This document shows, one piece after another, positions 39,174 through 51,623 of a stretch of 64,000 bases of DNA; positions within the stretch are counted from its first letter, which is position 1; each line of letters begins with the position of its first letter. The notes under the pieces were generated by a model. It was not told the DNA's origin, did no database searches, and saw nothing but the letters and a program-made list of their open reading frames with translations. The position numbers were made by a program, and so were the translations under genes. This DNA is from Sparassis latifolia (lineage: Eukaryota > Basidiomycota > Agaricomycetes > Polyporales > Sparassidaceae). The DNA lies in assembly GCA_018466975.1 (NCBI GenBank), contig CM031557.1, positions 124,001-188,000 of the forward strand, written 5' to 3'.

Positions 39174-41030
39174 GAGAGCCGTTGTTGTGCGTGGTGCAGT
39201 CAGTGGTACGTATTGCTGGATCTTGAGTGTTTCTTCATGAGGGTCATCCACAGTCAAAAGGGTCATCCCCAGTGAAAAACGCATATTCCAAGAACGAACC
39301 AAGACGCACCAGATCGCGGCTTGACTTGGACTATCGCAAGCGGTCGAACCAGATCTCACCTGGTCGAACACGTGCGAGACATCCTGTGATTTGACGCGTC
39401 GATCCTGTACCATGTCCCGTCTGAATTGCACTTTGCTCGACGTAAGGCCGCCATCTGTCGAATTTTGCCTGCACGCGTGTCTCGATTAGCTATATACTAT
39501 ATGTTGTACTTGTGCCCAGTGTACTTGCACTTATATCATCTGTTTGCACCCACGCCGAGCTCATCATGTGACAGAGACATGGACGCGTCACCGTACTCAT
39601 GTCGCCACCACGTCTGCGCTCTTGTCCTCCTGCATCCAGTCGCTCTGACCTCCAGAGCACGATGCTTATTATACCGGCCGATTACTCTCACTCAAGCTCA
39701 TCCAACAGCTCCATGAGAGCACCCACCCCTCGCGTACTAAAGACACCGCCGCGGGCGAAGACGATGCAGTGGTAAGCTCGAGCTTCAAGAAGCCCATCGT
39801 CAAGGCACCGCCGAAAGCGTGCACACTGCAAGCTCGAGACACCGATTTTATATGCGGCCGAAGACACCGTCGAGAAGTGGCTCAACAGCCTTCTCTGCCT
39901 CAATGTGACGGTCATGCCACGCCGAGTGCGCACAGCTGCCCGCACCCCGCACAGTGCGAACTGTTCTACATCTCATTCCCTGTCTAATCTCGCAGCAGTT
40001 CCGGGAGAACAAGTTTGCACTGCTTTCTGGTGCACGCGTGGTGCGCATTGCGACACATTTGGACTATGTGAATGTGTGTTCGTCTTCCTGACTGTAATCC
40101 TCTGATGTGCCCCTATTGACGAGGTACGGCGACAGTTTCTGTGTCAGGCATCCAGGCACCTGAAATGTCCTTAAATTTACTTATCAGATGGTCGAGAGAC
40201 CCCTCTGGTGTACTTGCAGCGTTGCTGCTGATTACGTAGTAAGTACTGCCTACGTGCAAGTGTGGATCATGTTATGCTAATCTTCCGATAAGAAGGCGAT
40301 CCGATACTATCCACATTCGTTGAGATCCCCATGATCTTTCCATCTGCGCCTTCAATTGGGGGCACTGACTAGCCCCTCAATCTCAAGCGGCTGGGCGCGT
40401 ACGCGTGTGCCGCATTCCAGGCTCCAAAGCCAAACGAAGACATCCGAGCAGTCCCGTCCGCACGCCGCATTCGCCGATTCGCGACCCTGGCGCGCACGAT
40501 AGACATGACCCGCATCGAGAAGTTGAGAAGTGGGGATGGGGCAAGTTAGGATGACCAGGTGAGTACAAGGATGTGGATGCGGACACGCACGCCGACTTCT
40601 GGCGCATATACCGGGAAATCCGGGTCAGAGGATCGATATTTGGGCGCGGCGGGGGCACATGGACCGAGCGAGGACCGAGCGCACCGAGGCGATCGTCTCG
40701 CACTGCGAGAGGTTCGTTTGCGGCGTCCAAAACCCCGCCCCTGTAGCAGGCTCCGCGGTCACACATCTCTCTTCCGGCGACCCGACTAATGAGCTCGCGG
40801 GCCTTTATGCACACTTCGAGCGAGAAGCCGTTTGGACGACCTCGACTATCCAGTCAGCCTGAGCGTGAACAGCTGCGCTTGCACCGACTTTGTAGCGGAC
40901 CTCTCTACCTTATCTCATTCTTTATCTATGCTATGACACATATTCACTAACTCTACTTATATTACAGGTGTTGGGCAGCATCCAGGTGTGAAAACGGGAT
41001 GACGGCGAACACAGGGAGTGCGGATGTGTG
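39174..41030. other. no gene recognised beyond a possible zinc-finger first exon
   Basis: Apart from the possible upstream exon near 39360-39431, only unsupported frames are present, several on both strands in GC-rich stretches such as 40390-40860. Confidence 0.4.
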
Positions 41031-41205
41031 CGGTTGCGCGCCAGTGCGCGGGTGCGTCTTGCGGGCAGGGGATGGGCGCGTGCGTGCAGGGTGCGTGGGT
41101 GCAGGGGTGCGTGGGTGCGAGGGCGGGGTACGGGCAGGAGCGGGGCGGGGCGGAACGGGCGGGGCTCAGGCAGGGGTGGGAGCGGGCGGGGTGTGAGCGG
41201 AGCAG
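41031..41205 (+). repeat. G-rich, strand-asymmetric island
   Basis: The plus strand is a dense run of GGGTGCGTGGGTGC-like and GGGGCGGGGCGG-like words with many G3-G4 tracts separated by 1-5 bases. It could form G-quadruplexes. It opens frames on both strands by composition only. Confidence 0.75.
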
Positions 41206-42079
41206 GTCGAAGTAGATCACGCGATGTCGCAGGAGCTCGCACGACGGCGAGGGTGCTCACACGACGTCGAGTGTAGTCACAGTGTATTAAATCACGACAA
41301 TACAATTATTATACAGCAGCTTAATATTCGACTAGATGCGAAATGCCTCGATTCTCCCGCTTGGCACTGTGCTAGCCTGCAACCACGTTTGATTGGGCTC
41401 GCGCAAGATCGCATATAGTCCAAATTTTCGCGGCTGGTCGCAGCTGGTCACAGCCACGACCTCGTGCGACTTGCTGCGATCTCACAATACGCGTTTTCCA
41501 CTGGGGGTCATCAACTAGAAAACGGGAAACAGCTAAACGTACCCGTTATCTAAGGAAAGAAAGGGCTGGACGCCTCCGAAGAGTGTCCAATCATCCAATG
41601 GACAATCCTCCCCAGCGTCAAAGTTGGACATGGCACGTATCGATGGAAGTGAGTATACCACAGTGCGAGAGACGGGGGAGGTTGGCAGAATCGAGCGGCA
41701 TTCTGCTCTCTTTAAACTACGAAAGGTGGACTAGGGGATGTATATGGATCTACAACCCTGCGACGGCATATACTAGCGCTACTGACCTAGTACTTGGGAA
41801 GTGCGCACTGCAAATGACGGTCCAAGTTGCTGCGGCATTCTGGGAGTCTACGCGGGCGCCCATCTCGGAGAAGGTGATACGGTTGCCGAGGGAGGACAGG
41901 TGATCGGCAGGGAACAGATCGATGACATCACGCGTCGAGCGACTACACCGCCAACTTGGGCAGACAGCGTTTCGATCCCAGCCTTCGGTCCCTCTCTGGC
42001 TGTTAGCATGGACCTCAGATGGGTATGTCCGTGATGACAGGGTGACATCCTGTCATCGGATCTCATTCAGACCACATTG
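41206..42079. other. no gene recognised
   Basis: No supported coding region, repeat or RNA seen. Confidence 0.4.
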
Positions 42080-42737
42080 CGACTGGTCTCGTACCCCGAC
42101 GTGAGCGAGTAACGCACCCCACCACCGCCCTCGCTCTGACGTCTGGGGCATTTCAACTGTGACACCCCCCCTTGCTCTTATCAGCCCTAAGCGAGATTAT
42201 CTGAGCCCGCGCCATCAATCATCCTGCCTTTTCGGGAAGGCACAGAGACTCGATGTCGAGATTCATACTCAACTTTTGGAGGCATTGCCAGCGAGGAGGC
42301 CATGTAATCATGCAGAAATATAAAAGTGATGCGATATGAGCTTCCTCGCAAGAGGAATAAGTAGGATTGAGACACCTCTGTGAGAAACCAAGGAAAGTAA
42401 GTAGAGTCTGCAGTTAGTTCATGTTTTCTGCGGCCGCAATCCCTCATATAATTCATTAAACTACATGTACGTTGTCAAGATAGTATTTCTATGATAATTA
42501 CAGAGAATGACTGCTACAACAGTATGTGCATGCGGTGATATCATGGCTCGAAAGTCAGAGGAAGCGTAGAGGAATTGCCGATTTAGGCAGGATGATTGAT
42601 GGCGCGGGCTCAGATAATCTCGCTTAGAGCTGATAAGAGCAAGGGGGGGTGTCACAGTTGAAATGCCCCAGACGTCAGAGTGAGGGCGGTGGTGGGGTGC
42701 GTTACTCGCTCACGTCAGGGTATGAGACCAATTGCGA
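42080..42737. mobile_element. MITE or foldback element with long (about 155 bp) terminal inverted repeats
   Basis: The left arm (about 42080-42236) and right arm (about 42585-42737) are inverted copies sharing CGAGTAACGCACCCCACCAC, GGGGCATTTCAACTGTGACA and GATTATCTGAGCCCGCGCCA. The roughly 350-bp centre has no coding capacity. The exact ends and target duplication were not resolved. It is likely non-autonomous. Confidence 0.85.
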
Positions 42738-43090
42738 CATCCCAACAGAGACCAGCCAGGTAGCAGCACACGATATCCTGATAACATCTCAGCGTCTACG
42801 TAGATCTACAGCTATGAAGTGCACCATGATGCCAGCAAGTTTGTTTTCTGAGTGAGCATGAGGAACGAGCGCGAACACAGAATTTCGTCTATGTTCGGAT
42901 TAGGCAGTTGTGGCGCGGCGCTTTTCTTGCCTCTCACCAATGCCACGACTGTCGTTCCTCCCGCTGCTCGACATCAGAGCAGCTTAAGCTTTTGTTTTCA
43001 TTAGACTTTGAAACTTGCACTCCCTCATAGACCAGCTAGCTTAAATATAAGTCTCTACGGAATCTAGTAATACCCGGAATTCAGATCAAT

Positions 43091-43999
43091 TTCACTTCAC
43101 TGGAATGTCCTGACTATGCGTCGGACACCTATGCAGCAACTCGCGCACCATTGGTCAATGACCACACCACTAATGAGCAAGCTATCCAGTTGCTCGTCAA
43201 TATATGAAAAGCGGGAAACGACATTGAAAAAGTCTCATGGCAGCACCAGATGGAGGAACATGAAGCCGAAGTTGTGGAACAGGTTAGGTTGGCCACGGAG
43301 GCTGATAATGACGTGCAGGAGGCGCAGCTCGCTGAGCAGGCGAACGTGCGGAAAGAAGAGATCAAAAAGAACTGAGCAAAGTTTGCACCTATTCCGGACA
43401 GGGATGTACCAACCATTGCTCCGGTGATAGCAGCTAACTACGCGATCAAAAGAATGGAGAGGGGTGACTTCATTGAACTATGGTACTACATGAACGAGGG
43501 GCTTGAAGAGGCACTTCGTATCACCAGCTCTGTTGACAATGAAGCCATGGTAATGACTCGAACATCGGATGGCTCCACCTCCTGGGTTCTCGCAGGATCA
43601 GTAAGAGAAGCCCGAGGAGTAACCAATGATAAGGACATCAGATGGGAAGATTTCTGTCAAGCTGTGCCACACATGGTCTTGGCGATGGAACAAGCTCGGT
43701 GGCCAGAGGAGCGGATCACTATGCTCACAAGATTCTGGGGTAACCTGCAAATTCATGAGCTCCGCTCGAGTACTGACCCGCTCGATCAGAGGATGCTTCT
43801 GGTATATCAGGCGGACCAACGCAAGCTCTGGCACAGGGCAATCACCTCACCAGCCACCACATACAATCTCACCCGCATCAATGATGATCTCATGCGGAAG
43901 ACCAGAGAACAAGTATACTGGGCCGAACACAGTCACAGAGACAGTGAGCGAGATTTTTGTGTACATACTCTAATCCTGTGTGGGCTAATGAAGCACTAA
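43091..43999 (+). pseudogene. Gag-like protein of the WVDD retroelement
   Basis: One frame runs from CPDYASDTYAATRAPLV to the end through two in-frame TGA codons, in LLVNI/KAGNDIEK and IKKN/AKFAPIP. The first fits TGG-to-TGA, the second CGA-to-TGA. The conserved-looking part is YAIKRMERGDFIELWYYMNE, VMTRTSDGSTSWVL, WEDFCQAVPHMVLAMEQARW, MLTRFWGNLQIHE and QRMLLVYQADQRKLWHRAI. A capsid role is inferred from its place upstream of a Cys/His cluster and RT. Confidence 0.55.
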
Positions 44000-44128
44000 T
44001 GACTTGAATTTCGAATCCATCAAATTTCATCCATCACGATGATGAATACATCTTTCATCCAACCCGCACATGGCGTCATGTCATGCACATCCACGCACTG
44101 GCACTGGTATTGATGCGGGCATTGGCAT

Positions 44129-44341
44129 CATCAGGAAAACCCAACTTTCTCTTATAGACTTATTTAGACTTTTGGGTCTGAGAACCCTTATTTAAGGCCA
44201 TAAGTGTTCAAATAAGTCGAATTTCAGACACTCAGGGAATATGCCTTAGGCCCTTTTTGTCCTTATGTCCTTAAATAAGGACTATAAGTCCATTTAAGTT
44301 ATTTAAGTGTCCTTTTAAGGAAAAGTGGGGTTTTCCTGATG
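44129..44341. mobile_element. 213-bp MITE inside the Gag-like region
   Basis: The ends are inverted copies: CATCAGGAAAACCCAACTTT on the left and AAAGTGGGGTTTTCCTGATG on the right. The interior is AT-rich with repeated TTTAAG and TTATTTAAG words. It sits within a GGCATT-type simple repeat (44080-44128 and 44342-44395), so the target duplication cannot be separated from the repeat. Confidence 0.8.
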
Positions 44342-44628
44342 ATTGGCATTGGGCACTGGCATTGGGCATTGGCATTGGCATGGGCAATCTCACTCGCGCT
44401 GGCAATGGCACTGACATGGAATCACATGTCCCTTCACCATGGATTGACTATGGACAGTCAGAACAACACCGGAATACCCAGCTGGCTCCTGCACTAACAC
44501 ACAGAGGAGGGCAGGCTGCACAGTCACATTACAGCTTAGAGTCATGCAACTGTTCAAGGTCACCAGCTCGAGCAGGATCATCTAGTGCCATGTGACTTGG
44601 ACTGAGGCCAAGAGACAATGGATACCAG

Positions 44629-45022
44629 ATGGCACAGCGAGAGGATTTTCAGAACAGCGTAAGTGGAACTGCATATGCTGCTTGCACCATCTGTCTCAGC
44701 CGTCATGCACACAAGGTCAATGCCTGCAATGCAGCGATTACCTGGGACCAGTCTCTACCATCATTGGCCCACCAAATCGACAAAATCCTTATGCTTCACA
44801 ATAGTCGATCTCTCTGTCTCGACTGGCAGTGCCTCAATTCTTGTCTCAGCTGCAGACACGACCAGAAGCATGTCTGTTCTGGCTGCAGTGACAAGATTGT
44901 AGTTCCGTCGCAAGCCGGAAAGGAGGAGTATGAGTGGAATCAAGTCTGCGTGGGGTCTGAGATGCAACGAAGGAGAAGAGTCTATTCCAGAGGTATGAGG
45001 TGGGTGGCCCGAAAGCGTAGCT
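44629..45022 (+). pseudogene. Cys/His cluster following the Gag-like ORF
   Basis: A 131-codon frame has CTICLSRHAHKVNAC, CLDWQCLNSCLSCRHDQKH and VCSGCSDK, two or three closely spaced Cys/His groups consistent with zinc binding. Its place between Gag-like and RT regions suggests the nucleocapsid part of the same ORF, separated by decay. Confidence 0.5.
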
Positions 45023-45024
45023 AG

Positions 45025-46167
45025 GAAAATCTCTGTAGTTGCAATAATCGCTGGAAACACGTCAGGGTAAAATCGCACTGCTTTAAGGAGAATGCTGAAA
45101 TGCAGAAATGCAAGACTGCCCAGAAAATGCACAAATGCAAGACTGCCCAAAGACGCACTAACTGGATGGGATGGGAATGTGAATGAGGCTTTTGCAAGCG
45201 TACCTTCCGGGACGGTCAGTTCTACCCCGACCTCTTCCCCTGCCATCATACTTAAACTGGTCCTGACCTTTCCTGCCCTCCCGATACTGCCCGCATCTGC
45301 TTAGCAATTGCTCTGCTGAATCACTGCCCATCACGCCATATCTCGCAATCCCATCCCCTCATGCTCCTACTCAATCCGAGGGGTCGTCCTTCACTGGGCC
45401 CGCCCGCCTCAGAGGCATATCTCCCATCCTGAACTCAATCTCCCATCCATGGACACCAGCATCATCCTTCGCAAATACGCCCTTGCGGAAGCCCTTCTTC
45501 GCATTGAGATCTTTACCGAGCCCTTCAACCCGATCCTGTGGAAAGCATGGGCAGTCTGAATGCACGTCCTGCTGGTGAGGCTCCTGCGAGCATATGTTCC
45601 TTCACTGTCCGGTCCTCACACATCCCTCAGGTTTTCATGGTCCAAGCCCAGTCCGAAGCGGCCGGTGTGGGGATCATCTTACCCCTTCCGTGCGATATTC
45701 CTGTCCTTGCCCAAGTGGAAATACATCTTGCAACGGCTCGCACTGTGGAAGCCGGCCGTCGGATGGTCTTTCAGATTGCTGACCACCTTCCTGCTGTCAT
45801 TCCTCATGGTTTGACTGTGCACGTTCTGTACGATGACCCCGCTGTCCACGAGGACTTTGGTTTGGGTCACCCACCGGATGGTCTCCCTGACATTGGTGTG
45901 CAGTCGTCCTATCCCCATTTCCCTGAGATCACATTCCTTAGTTCTGCTTTATTATCCTCAGGAACCTTGCACCTTCAGGTTGAGACATTGCGCAATGCGG
46001 CCCGTGAACTGTACGATGTCATGCGCGGGATCACCGGTAAATGCGAGTTGGCGGATGGTACTTTGAGGTGGTTGCGGATCGTAGTTGAGGAGTTAGAAAT
46101 AGCATTCGGGCTCGTAGTGTTCCCTCCTCCGATAACCAGCTTCCAATTGCTGTTGGACTAGGGTCCG
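45025..46167. other. unassigned part of the WVDD retroelement
   Basis: A 207-codon open frame at 45538-46161 shows no family motif. Other frames hold weak protein-like pieces (LRKPFFALRSLPSPSTRSCG near 45490). It is probably decayed linker between nucleocapsid and RT. Confidence 0.35.
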
Positions 46168-47371
46168 TTGTGTAGCACCCTGTGGTATCTCCGAAATGTG
46201 AGACCTCTTCGCGGATGCGATTCCCACCTCAGCGCGCTATGCGTCCCTTCAGTGGGCAGAACACACATGGAGCTCAAGACTGCCCTCGAGCAGAGAAAGC
46301 TTAGGGCACTCACTCCTTATAGGATTAACATCTGGGAGCAATTGCTGCAAGATGTGGGACTTCTCATCAAGTATGACCATGTCCTGGAGGGATTATGCAC
46401 CGGACTCATCATTAACATGCCAACAATCATGCACACTCAGGTCCCGCCCAACAGCAAATCCATTATCACATTCGCAACAGATTTTCAGAAGATCATTAAC
46501 CTGGAGATATCAAAGGGACGATATATCGGACCACTCACACGCGAAGATGTTGAGGCATTTTTGGGTTCATTTCAGTCATCACCACTTGCCATCATCCCAA
46601 AACCAGGCAGACCAGGTCATTTTCATTTGGTACAGAACTTCTTATTCCCACATGCTATATTCTATCAATATCTGAATGCATCTGTCAACTCAGCAGTTGA
46701 CTCGGATGACTTTCCATGCACATGGGGAACATTCAACATTGTTGCACTCCTCATCTGCCGCCTTCCTCTGAGTTCACAGGGTGCAATGTGGGATGTTGCA
46801 GAAGCATCCTGTACTGTTCCAATCCATTACACACAGTGGCCAGGGGCAGTGGTGTGAGTTATCCAGAGCCGCTACTGCATTAATACAGCAGTATGTTTCA
46901 GTGAATCACCATCAGCGGGGACATATGGATATGTGGCCAATGCAGGTGCAGATTTATTCAGATTCTATGGAATCGGGCCACTTTCAAAATGGGTGGATGA
47001 CCATTTCTTCTTCCATATTCTCAGAGTACTTCTGCATCAGTACAACCACAGTTGAAAACTCTGGCATGATGACATCACTGCGTATGGTCAGCATTATAAT
47101 GGTGGATGCATATGGTATGGTGGACAAACCTTCGATGACAGTACCCTCAAGGAGTTCGACGATGACTGTCAGTTTCCCATCAAAGACTTGTCTGCTCTCT
47201 CTCCTCGCTCAGAAGCCAACAAGGCCTATACATACTGTTTTGCAGATATTGACAGGCTCTCTGAGGACCTGGGTTTTCCATGAGAATGCAGCAAAGACAC
47301 ATTGTTTGCATCAGTGTCAGTCTACATTGGATTGTCCTCACCTGTCCCTGGCATACTGATATATCAAGTAT
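46168..47371 (+). pseudogene. reverse transcriptase with WVDD active site
   Basis: The first frame (to 46856) has LTPYRINIWEQLLQDVGLLI, FQSSPLAIIPKPGRPGHFHL, DDFPCTWGTFNIVALLICRL and GAMWDVAEASCTVPIHYTQW. After a frameshift come GTYGYVANAGADLFRFYGIG, the active site PLSKWVDDHFFFHI, CIWYGGQTFDD and FADIDRLSEDLGFP. At least two in-frame TGA codons follow (after QYNHS and after LGFP). The pattern is that of a fungal RT group related to DIRS or other non-LTR-bounded elements. The copy is inactive. Confidence 0.65.
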
Positions 47372-47826
47372 GAAGGTTAGAACCATGGACTGATGCATGG
47401 ACAGTGGTGTCTACCATAGGCTCTGATACGTCATTCTGCAGTCCTTACCAGCCATTCCTGCACCAGGCTCACTTTCCATACTCCATACCCATTGGCTTCC
47501 TTCTGGATCTCCCTTGTAGGTAGCTGATGGCACTGGCTTCACCCGTCGTTCCAGTAGATCGGTAGATTGTCTTGGATTTTGTAGGTCTCCATGATCCCCT
47601 TCAAGCGCACAAAATCCCGCCTTCTGTGCTGCCCTGTGCCACCCCTCACTGTTTTCCTTATAGAGAATGTTACTTCTGATGTGAAAAATTGACGATTATT
47701 TAAAAAATACTCCCCTCACAACATCAACATACGAGCGCAACAATCTGTCTACAAAGGATGAAACAAAAGACATATATCTAGCCATACGAAAGGAACATGC
47801 AGGTATACACGGTGCAGTGCGATATT
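47372..47826. other. no gene recognised
   Basis: Spacer between the RT remnant and the KDZ transposase C-terminus; nothing supported. Confidence 0.4.
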
Positions 47827-50800
47827 AGCCTACTGATGGCATAGGCATAGGAACAGAAGGCATCTCAGCGGCAGGTACAAGCACAGCTGCAAAATCAATT
47901 GCAGGAGAATATTGTAGAGGGGCAGCCTCGCTGGAATCAACACCAGTGCTGACATCGCCTCCTGCTTCCAGCCAGGCAGGCACACCGTGCCATATATACT
48001 GGCAGTAGTTCTGCATTGACTCCCAGATTTCCACCTGATGGAATGTGTATGCATTGGCACCTTCCAGATGTTCTTCTGATTGCACAGGGATGGCATCAAC
48101 TTGGTCCAGCCACCACTGTGCCATCCAACTGTGGAAGGTGATAACCCTGTGCATCTCCTCTGGCAGCTGGCAGCACTTTTCGATTCAGCGATGGGCCCGA
48201 GCACAAGCCTTGCACCACTCGATTCGGAGCTATGAGGAATTCCATTAGCATTTCGGTTTTGTCAAGTACTAGTAAGTGAAATCTGACAAACCTTCACTGA
48301 CAGCCATGTCTGTCGCACTGCTGTTCCTCATGCCATGTCTCTGCCAAATCCAAGACATTTTCTTCCGGCTGCAGGTCTCGCTCAACTCCCCCTCTGTAAT
48401 CCCTCACACATCTTCATCCTGCAGCGGGACCAAGTTGTGAGGTGTTGAAGGCTCATTGAGCAGGGTTGACAGTGAATCGATAGTATTGAAGGCACAGCAA
48501 TAGCGTGCAGCATCTGCATTTACCTTGTTCTGGATTTGTGCAATGCACGACCTGGAGCGAGTGAGGTACCGCTGTCCATGGACAAATCAGTCCTTGAACT
48601 TGTACATATGGGTATGCAGCCATAGATGTCACCGAAGCTCCTCCAAAGCATCATGTGCCTGAGCAGTCCTTAGGTGCAATTCATATTTTCATAGGCGAGA
48701 GTTGCAGGAGATATTAGAGGGTAACTCCGAAGGTAAATAAAGGGCCATATCTTGCGCAAGAACCTCCTTGGTAGCAGCAGCAGCAGCTTGTGCATGCAAC
48801 ACTATGGAAACAGGGATGTATAGCTGCTGAATGTCTGCTCAGCCCTCTATCTTGCACTGAAGTGCATTTTGCTGCTCGACAACCTTGGCACATTGCAGAT
48901 CTGTGCTATGGGTTCCAAGGCCAGTGACATCTCATCGAAGGCGATATCTGAAAAGAGAACTATGAGAATATGTTCACAGTAGTCAGGCTAACACTTACTG
49001 TTGCTCCTGGAGCTCCATTTGACCATGATCATCATGCTTGGAGAGGGGAGGTCATAGACTATCTCACTGCGCTCACCATTCTCCAACTCTGCAGCCTTTT
49101 CATTGGCCAACTGCAGCTGTACAGCTGCTTGAGTCACAGCTGAACATACGGAGCATTGAAAAGGGTGACCTGCACTGTAATAAAAGCACTTACCGGGACG
49201 CATAATGACAAACAGATTGGTTTGAGATGGGTTCTTCTCTCAAGCTTCGATGGTAGTTGTCCATTCACCACAATCCTCTGGCGTGATCACATTGTTCAGT
49301 TCTGCAAAGGTGAAGACTTGTTCATTGCACTCCGGCAGTGCAGCTTTGATTCGTGCTAAGAACAGAGCAGCTTTGGTATTATTAGCCCAAAGATGTCAGC
49401 GTGAGCTTCAACATAGTACTCACGCATGCCACATATTTTCTGCCAATTGTAATCTGCAAATGCATCGTCAAGAAAGTTACACTGCAAACCAGGGCCCATC
49501 TCCTTCGTGCTCGAGGAATATAAGTTTGAGTCCGACCAGGGCCGCTCAACACCCTCGCCATCCGTCTCGCCAATGTGCGGAGTATTATGGAAGGAAAAGC
49601 TCATCTGGTATGAATCTTGATGAGCATTGATGTAGAATTTCGGGATCAGGAAGACAAAGTCTTGATCGTCCTTCTTGAATGGACAGTCTTCATAAATGTG
49701 GTACTGTTTCCACAGGTTTCTATGCCACTGACAAGCAATATCGTAGGAGACAACGACGTCCTTTGGGGCAATGTTTGCCAGGGCCGAGAAGAAAATGTAG
49801 TCCATGTTGACATACCTGTGTGGCAAGCAATGAGCACTGAAACATGAATGATGTCGAGGATCAGCCTACCGTTCTCCCTTTTAGAGGTTACCAACACTGC
49901 ATGGTAGCCTCATATCATGCCGCATACATGTTGCAGCACCAACTCTGCTGGCAGCTGTTCCTGCAATGGAGCCCCTTGTGTTCGCCAGCTTGACAGCATC
50001 ATAACTGTTGCAAGTACTCTGTTCTTCCATCACGAGGGAATCGTACATGCCGAGGTATTCCTTGTATGCCCTTTCCTCCACAAAGTAGGCATATCCATGA
50101 TTTAGCCCAGGATCAACACTATCCAAAGATACCTTCTTGCACTTGAGGTGGAAGTTCACATCGAGTCCAACAAACAGGTGATATAACCACCTATCACTGC
50201 GTGTAAGTTACCAATCGAAACAACTAATTGTGAACTTACTTTTGATCATCCAGGGCATCCTCCAAATCTGGCAGCAAATTTTTTCCGGGGTGCGGACAGG
50301 CTGGGCAAAGAACTGCACATGACCCAGGTGTCATCACCTTGACACCATCAGGATCATGTCCTCGTCCTGCTCATTTCAGCATTTTGAGATGCCTCCACAT
50401 ACACATAATGTGCATGAAGGCAGAATAATGATCCTACATTAGATCAGCAATGGATAAAGCAGAAGGTCAACATAATACATACCTTAGGCATCTGCACACC
50501 GGTGTTATCGGTCAGCCGGGCAAGGCTCTGGTAGAATTCATAGCCAGAGGTCTTGAATTGAGTCATCAGGAGGTGTGTATATCGGCAAAGCTGGAAAGTA
50601 GCAGCTGTCTTGGGGTTCATCGATGTGGCTGAGAGGAGTCGTGTGTGAAGCAGTTGCATCACATGAATTTCGGCTATCTCGCACCTGCAAAAATCCAGTC
50701 CAACTTCGTGGATACCATTCACACACAAGACTATGAAGTCATCACCTGTAGCTCGCACAGGAAGATGACATCTATGTCCAACTGGGTGACCCAACTGGAT

Positions 50801-51523
50801 GCGCAGTCCAAGATTTTTCAATGAATCGTGCTGAAAATGAGAGCCACACCATCTCTGAAACAGGTTTGCAAAAAAAGAAACTCAATTGTACCTTCGAATA
50901 AGAGTAATAAAACCCAACTGACCTGCACGTGATGGAAAGGAGTGCGCCTGTGAAAATTAACGGTGCATGTTCAGCAGTAAATAACAAGGTCAAAACAGAC
51001 CTTGCAATGAACCATTGTCGGGCCCTCCTCACAAAACTGGCAGTGCTCGGTGTCAAAACCACAATGCCCCTCCAGCTGCAGCATCTTGGCGAGATAGTTG
51101 TTAATTTCAGGAACCCATTCCTGGAGTGGATGATTTTGGGCAAAGATATTAGATAGCTACACTTGAAAAATCACAGAAGCTCACCCCTGCACCGCGGCGG
51201 TGAGGCTTATGTCCACACAGTTTCTCTACATCCTCTAAATACTGGGGGTCCAGGTTGAAGAGATCTACGTCTTCGTTGTCATCAGGGATACCAGAAGTTG
51301 GCCTGCAGAGTTCAGACAGATCAAATGATGGTGCATCTTTATCACCCACATCAGTATAGAAGGACGTTCGTGCAGATACTTTGTTGCATGCAGATACGTA
51401 TTCTGTATGCTGCACGATGTCACGACTCCATGAAACGATGTAGTGGTGGTAGTTGATGCCATCAGTGGTTTCTTCTAAGACAGTGAATTGCTCAAAGTTG
51501 GGTGTTCTTTTCTTCCTCGCCAT
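47827..51523 (-). pseudogene. KDZ-type transposase with CxC cysteine cluster
   Basis: Read from ATG 51523 (MARKKRTPNFEQFTVLEETT). An intron after KPHRRGAG leads to EWVPEINNYLAKMLQLEGHC, then the cysteine cluster CGFDTEHCQFCEEGPTMVHC. Exons further on include HPVGHRCHLPVRATGDDFIV (50821-50444), GLDVNFHLKCKKVSLDSVDP (50159-49881) and the catalytic part RYVNMDYIFFSALANIAPKD, VVSYDIACQWHRNLW, PKFYINAHQDSYQMSFSFHN and VERPWSDSNLYSSSTKEMGP (49826-49356). C-terminal pieces reach 47827. An in-frame TGA (LKMLK/AGRGHD, where CGA would give Arg) shows decay. KDZ elements are DDE-type transposons expanded in Basidiomycota. Confidence 0.85.
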
Positions 51524-51623
51524 GATAGAGACTGCGGCACGCAGTAAGACTTCAGCTTGTTCCAAGGATTCATTTTGTCAGCAAGGCTAGCAAACATAGA
51601 GATGGACAATGAAAATAGGGTCG

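Larger units (their letters stand above)
43091..47371 (+). mobile_element. degenerate retroelement with WVDD-type reverse transcriptase (DIRS-like?)
   Basis: Three remnants in the same orientation fit one element: a Gag-like ORF (43091-43999), a Cys/His cluster (44629-45022) and an RT (46168-47371). A MITE (44129-44341) is nested between the first two. No LTRs were seen. The RT active site reads KWVDDHFFF instead of the Y-M/V-DD of gypsy elements. DIRS assignment is tentative; no tyrosine recombinase was found. Confidence 0.6.

Noticed and set aside
40383..41305. Long frames on both strands in GC-rich sequence
   Set aside because: Open frames come from composition (few stops in G/C-rich runs); residues are low-complexity Arg/Pro/Gly with no motif.
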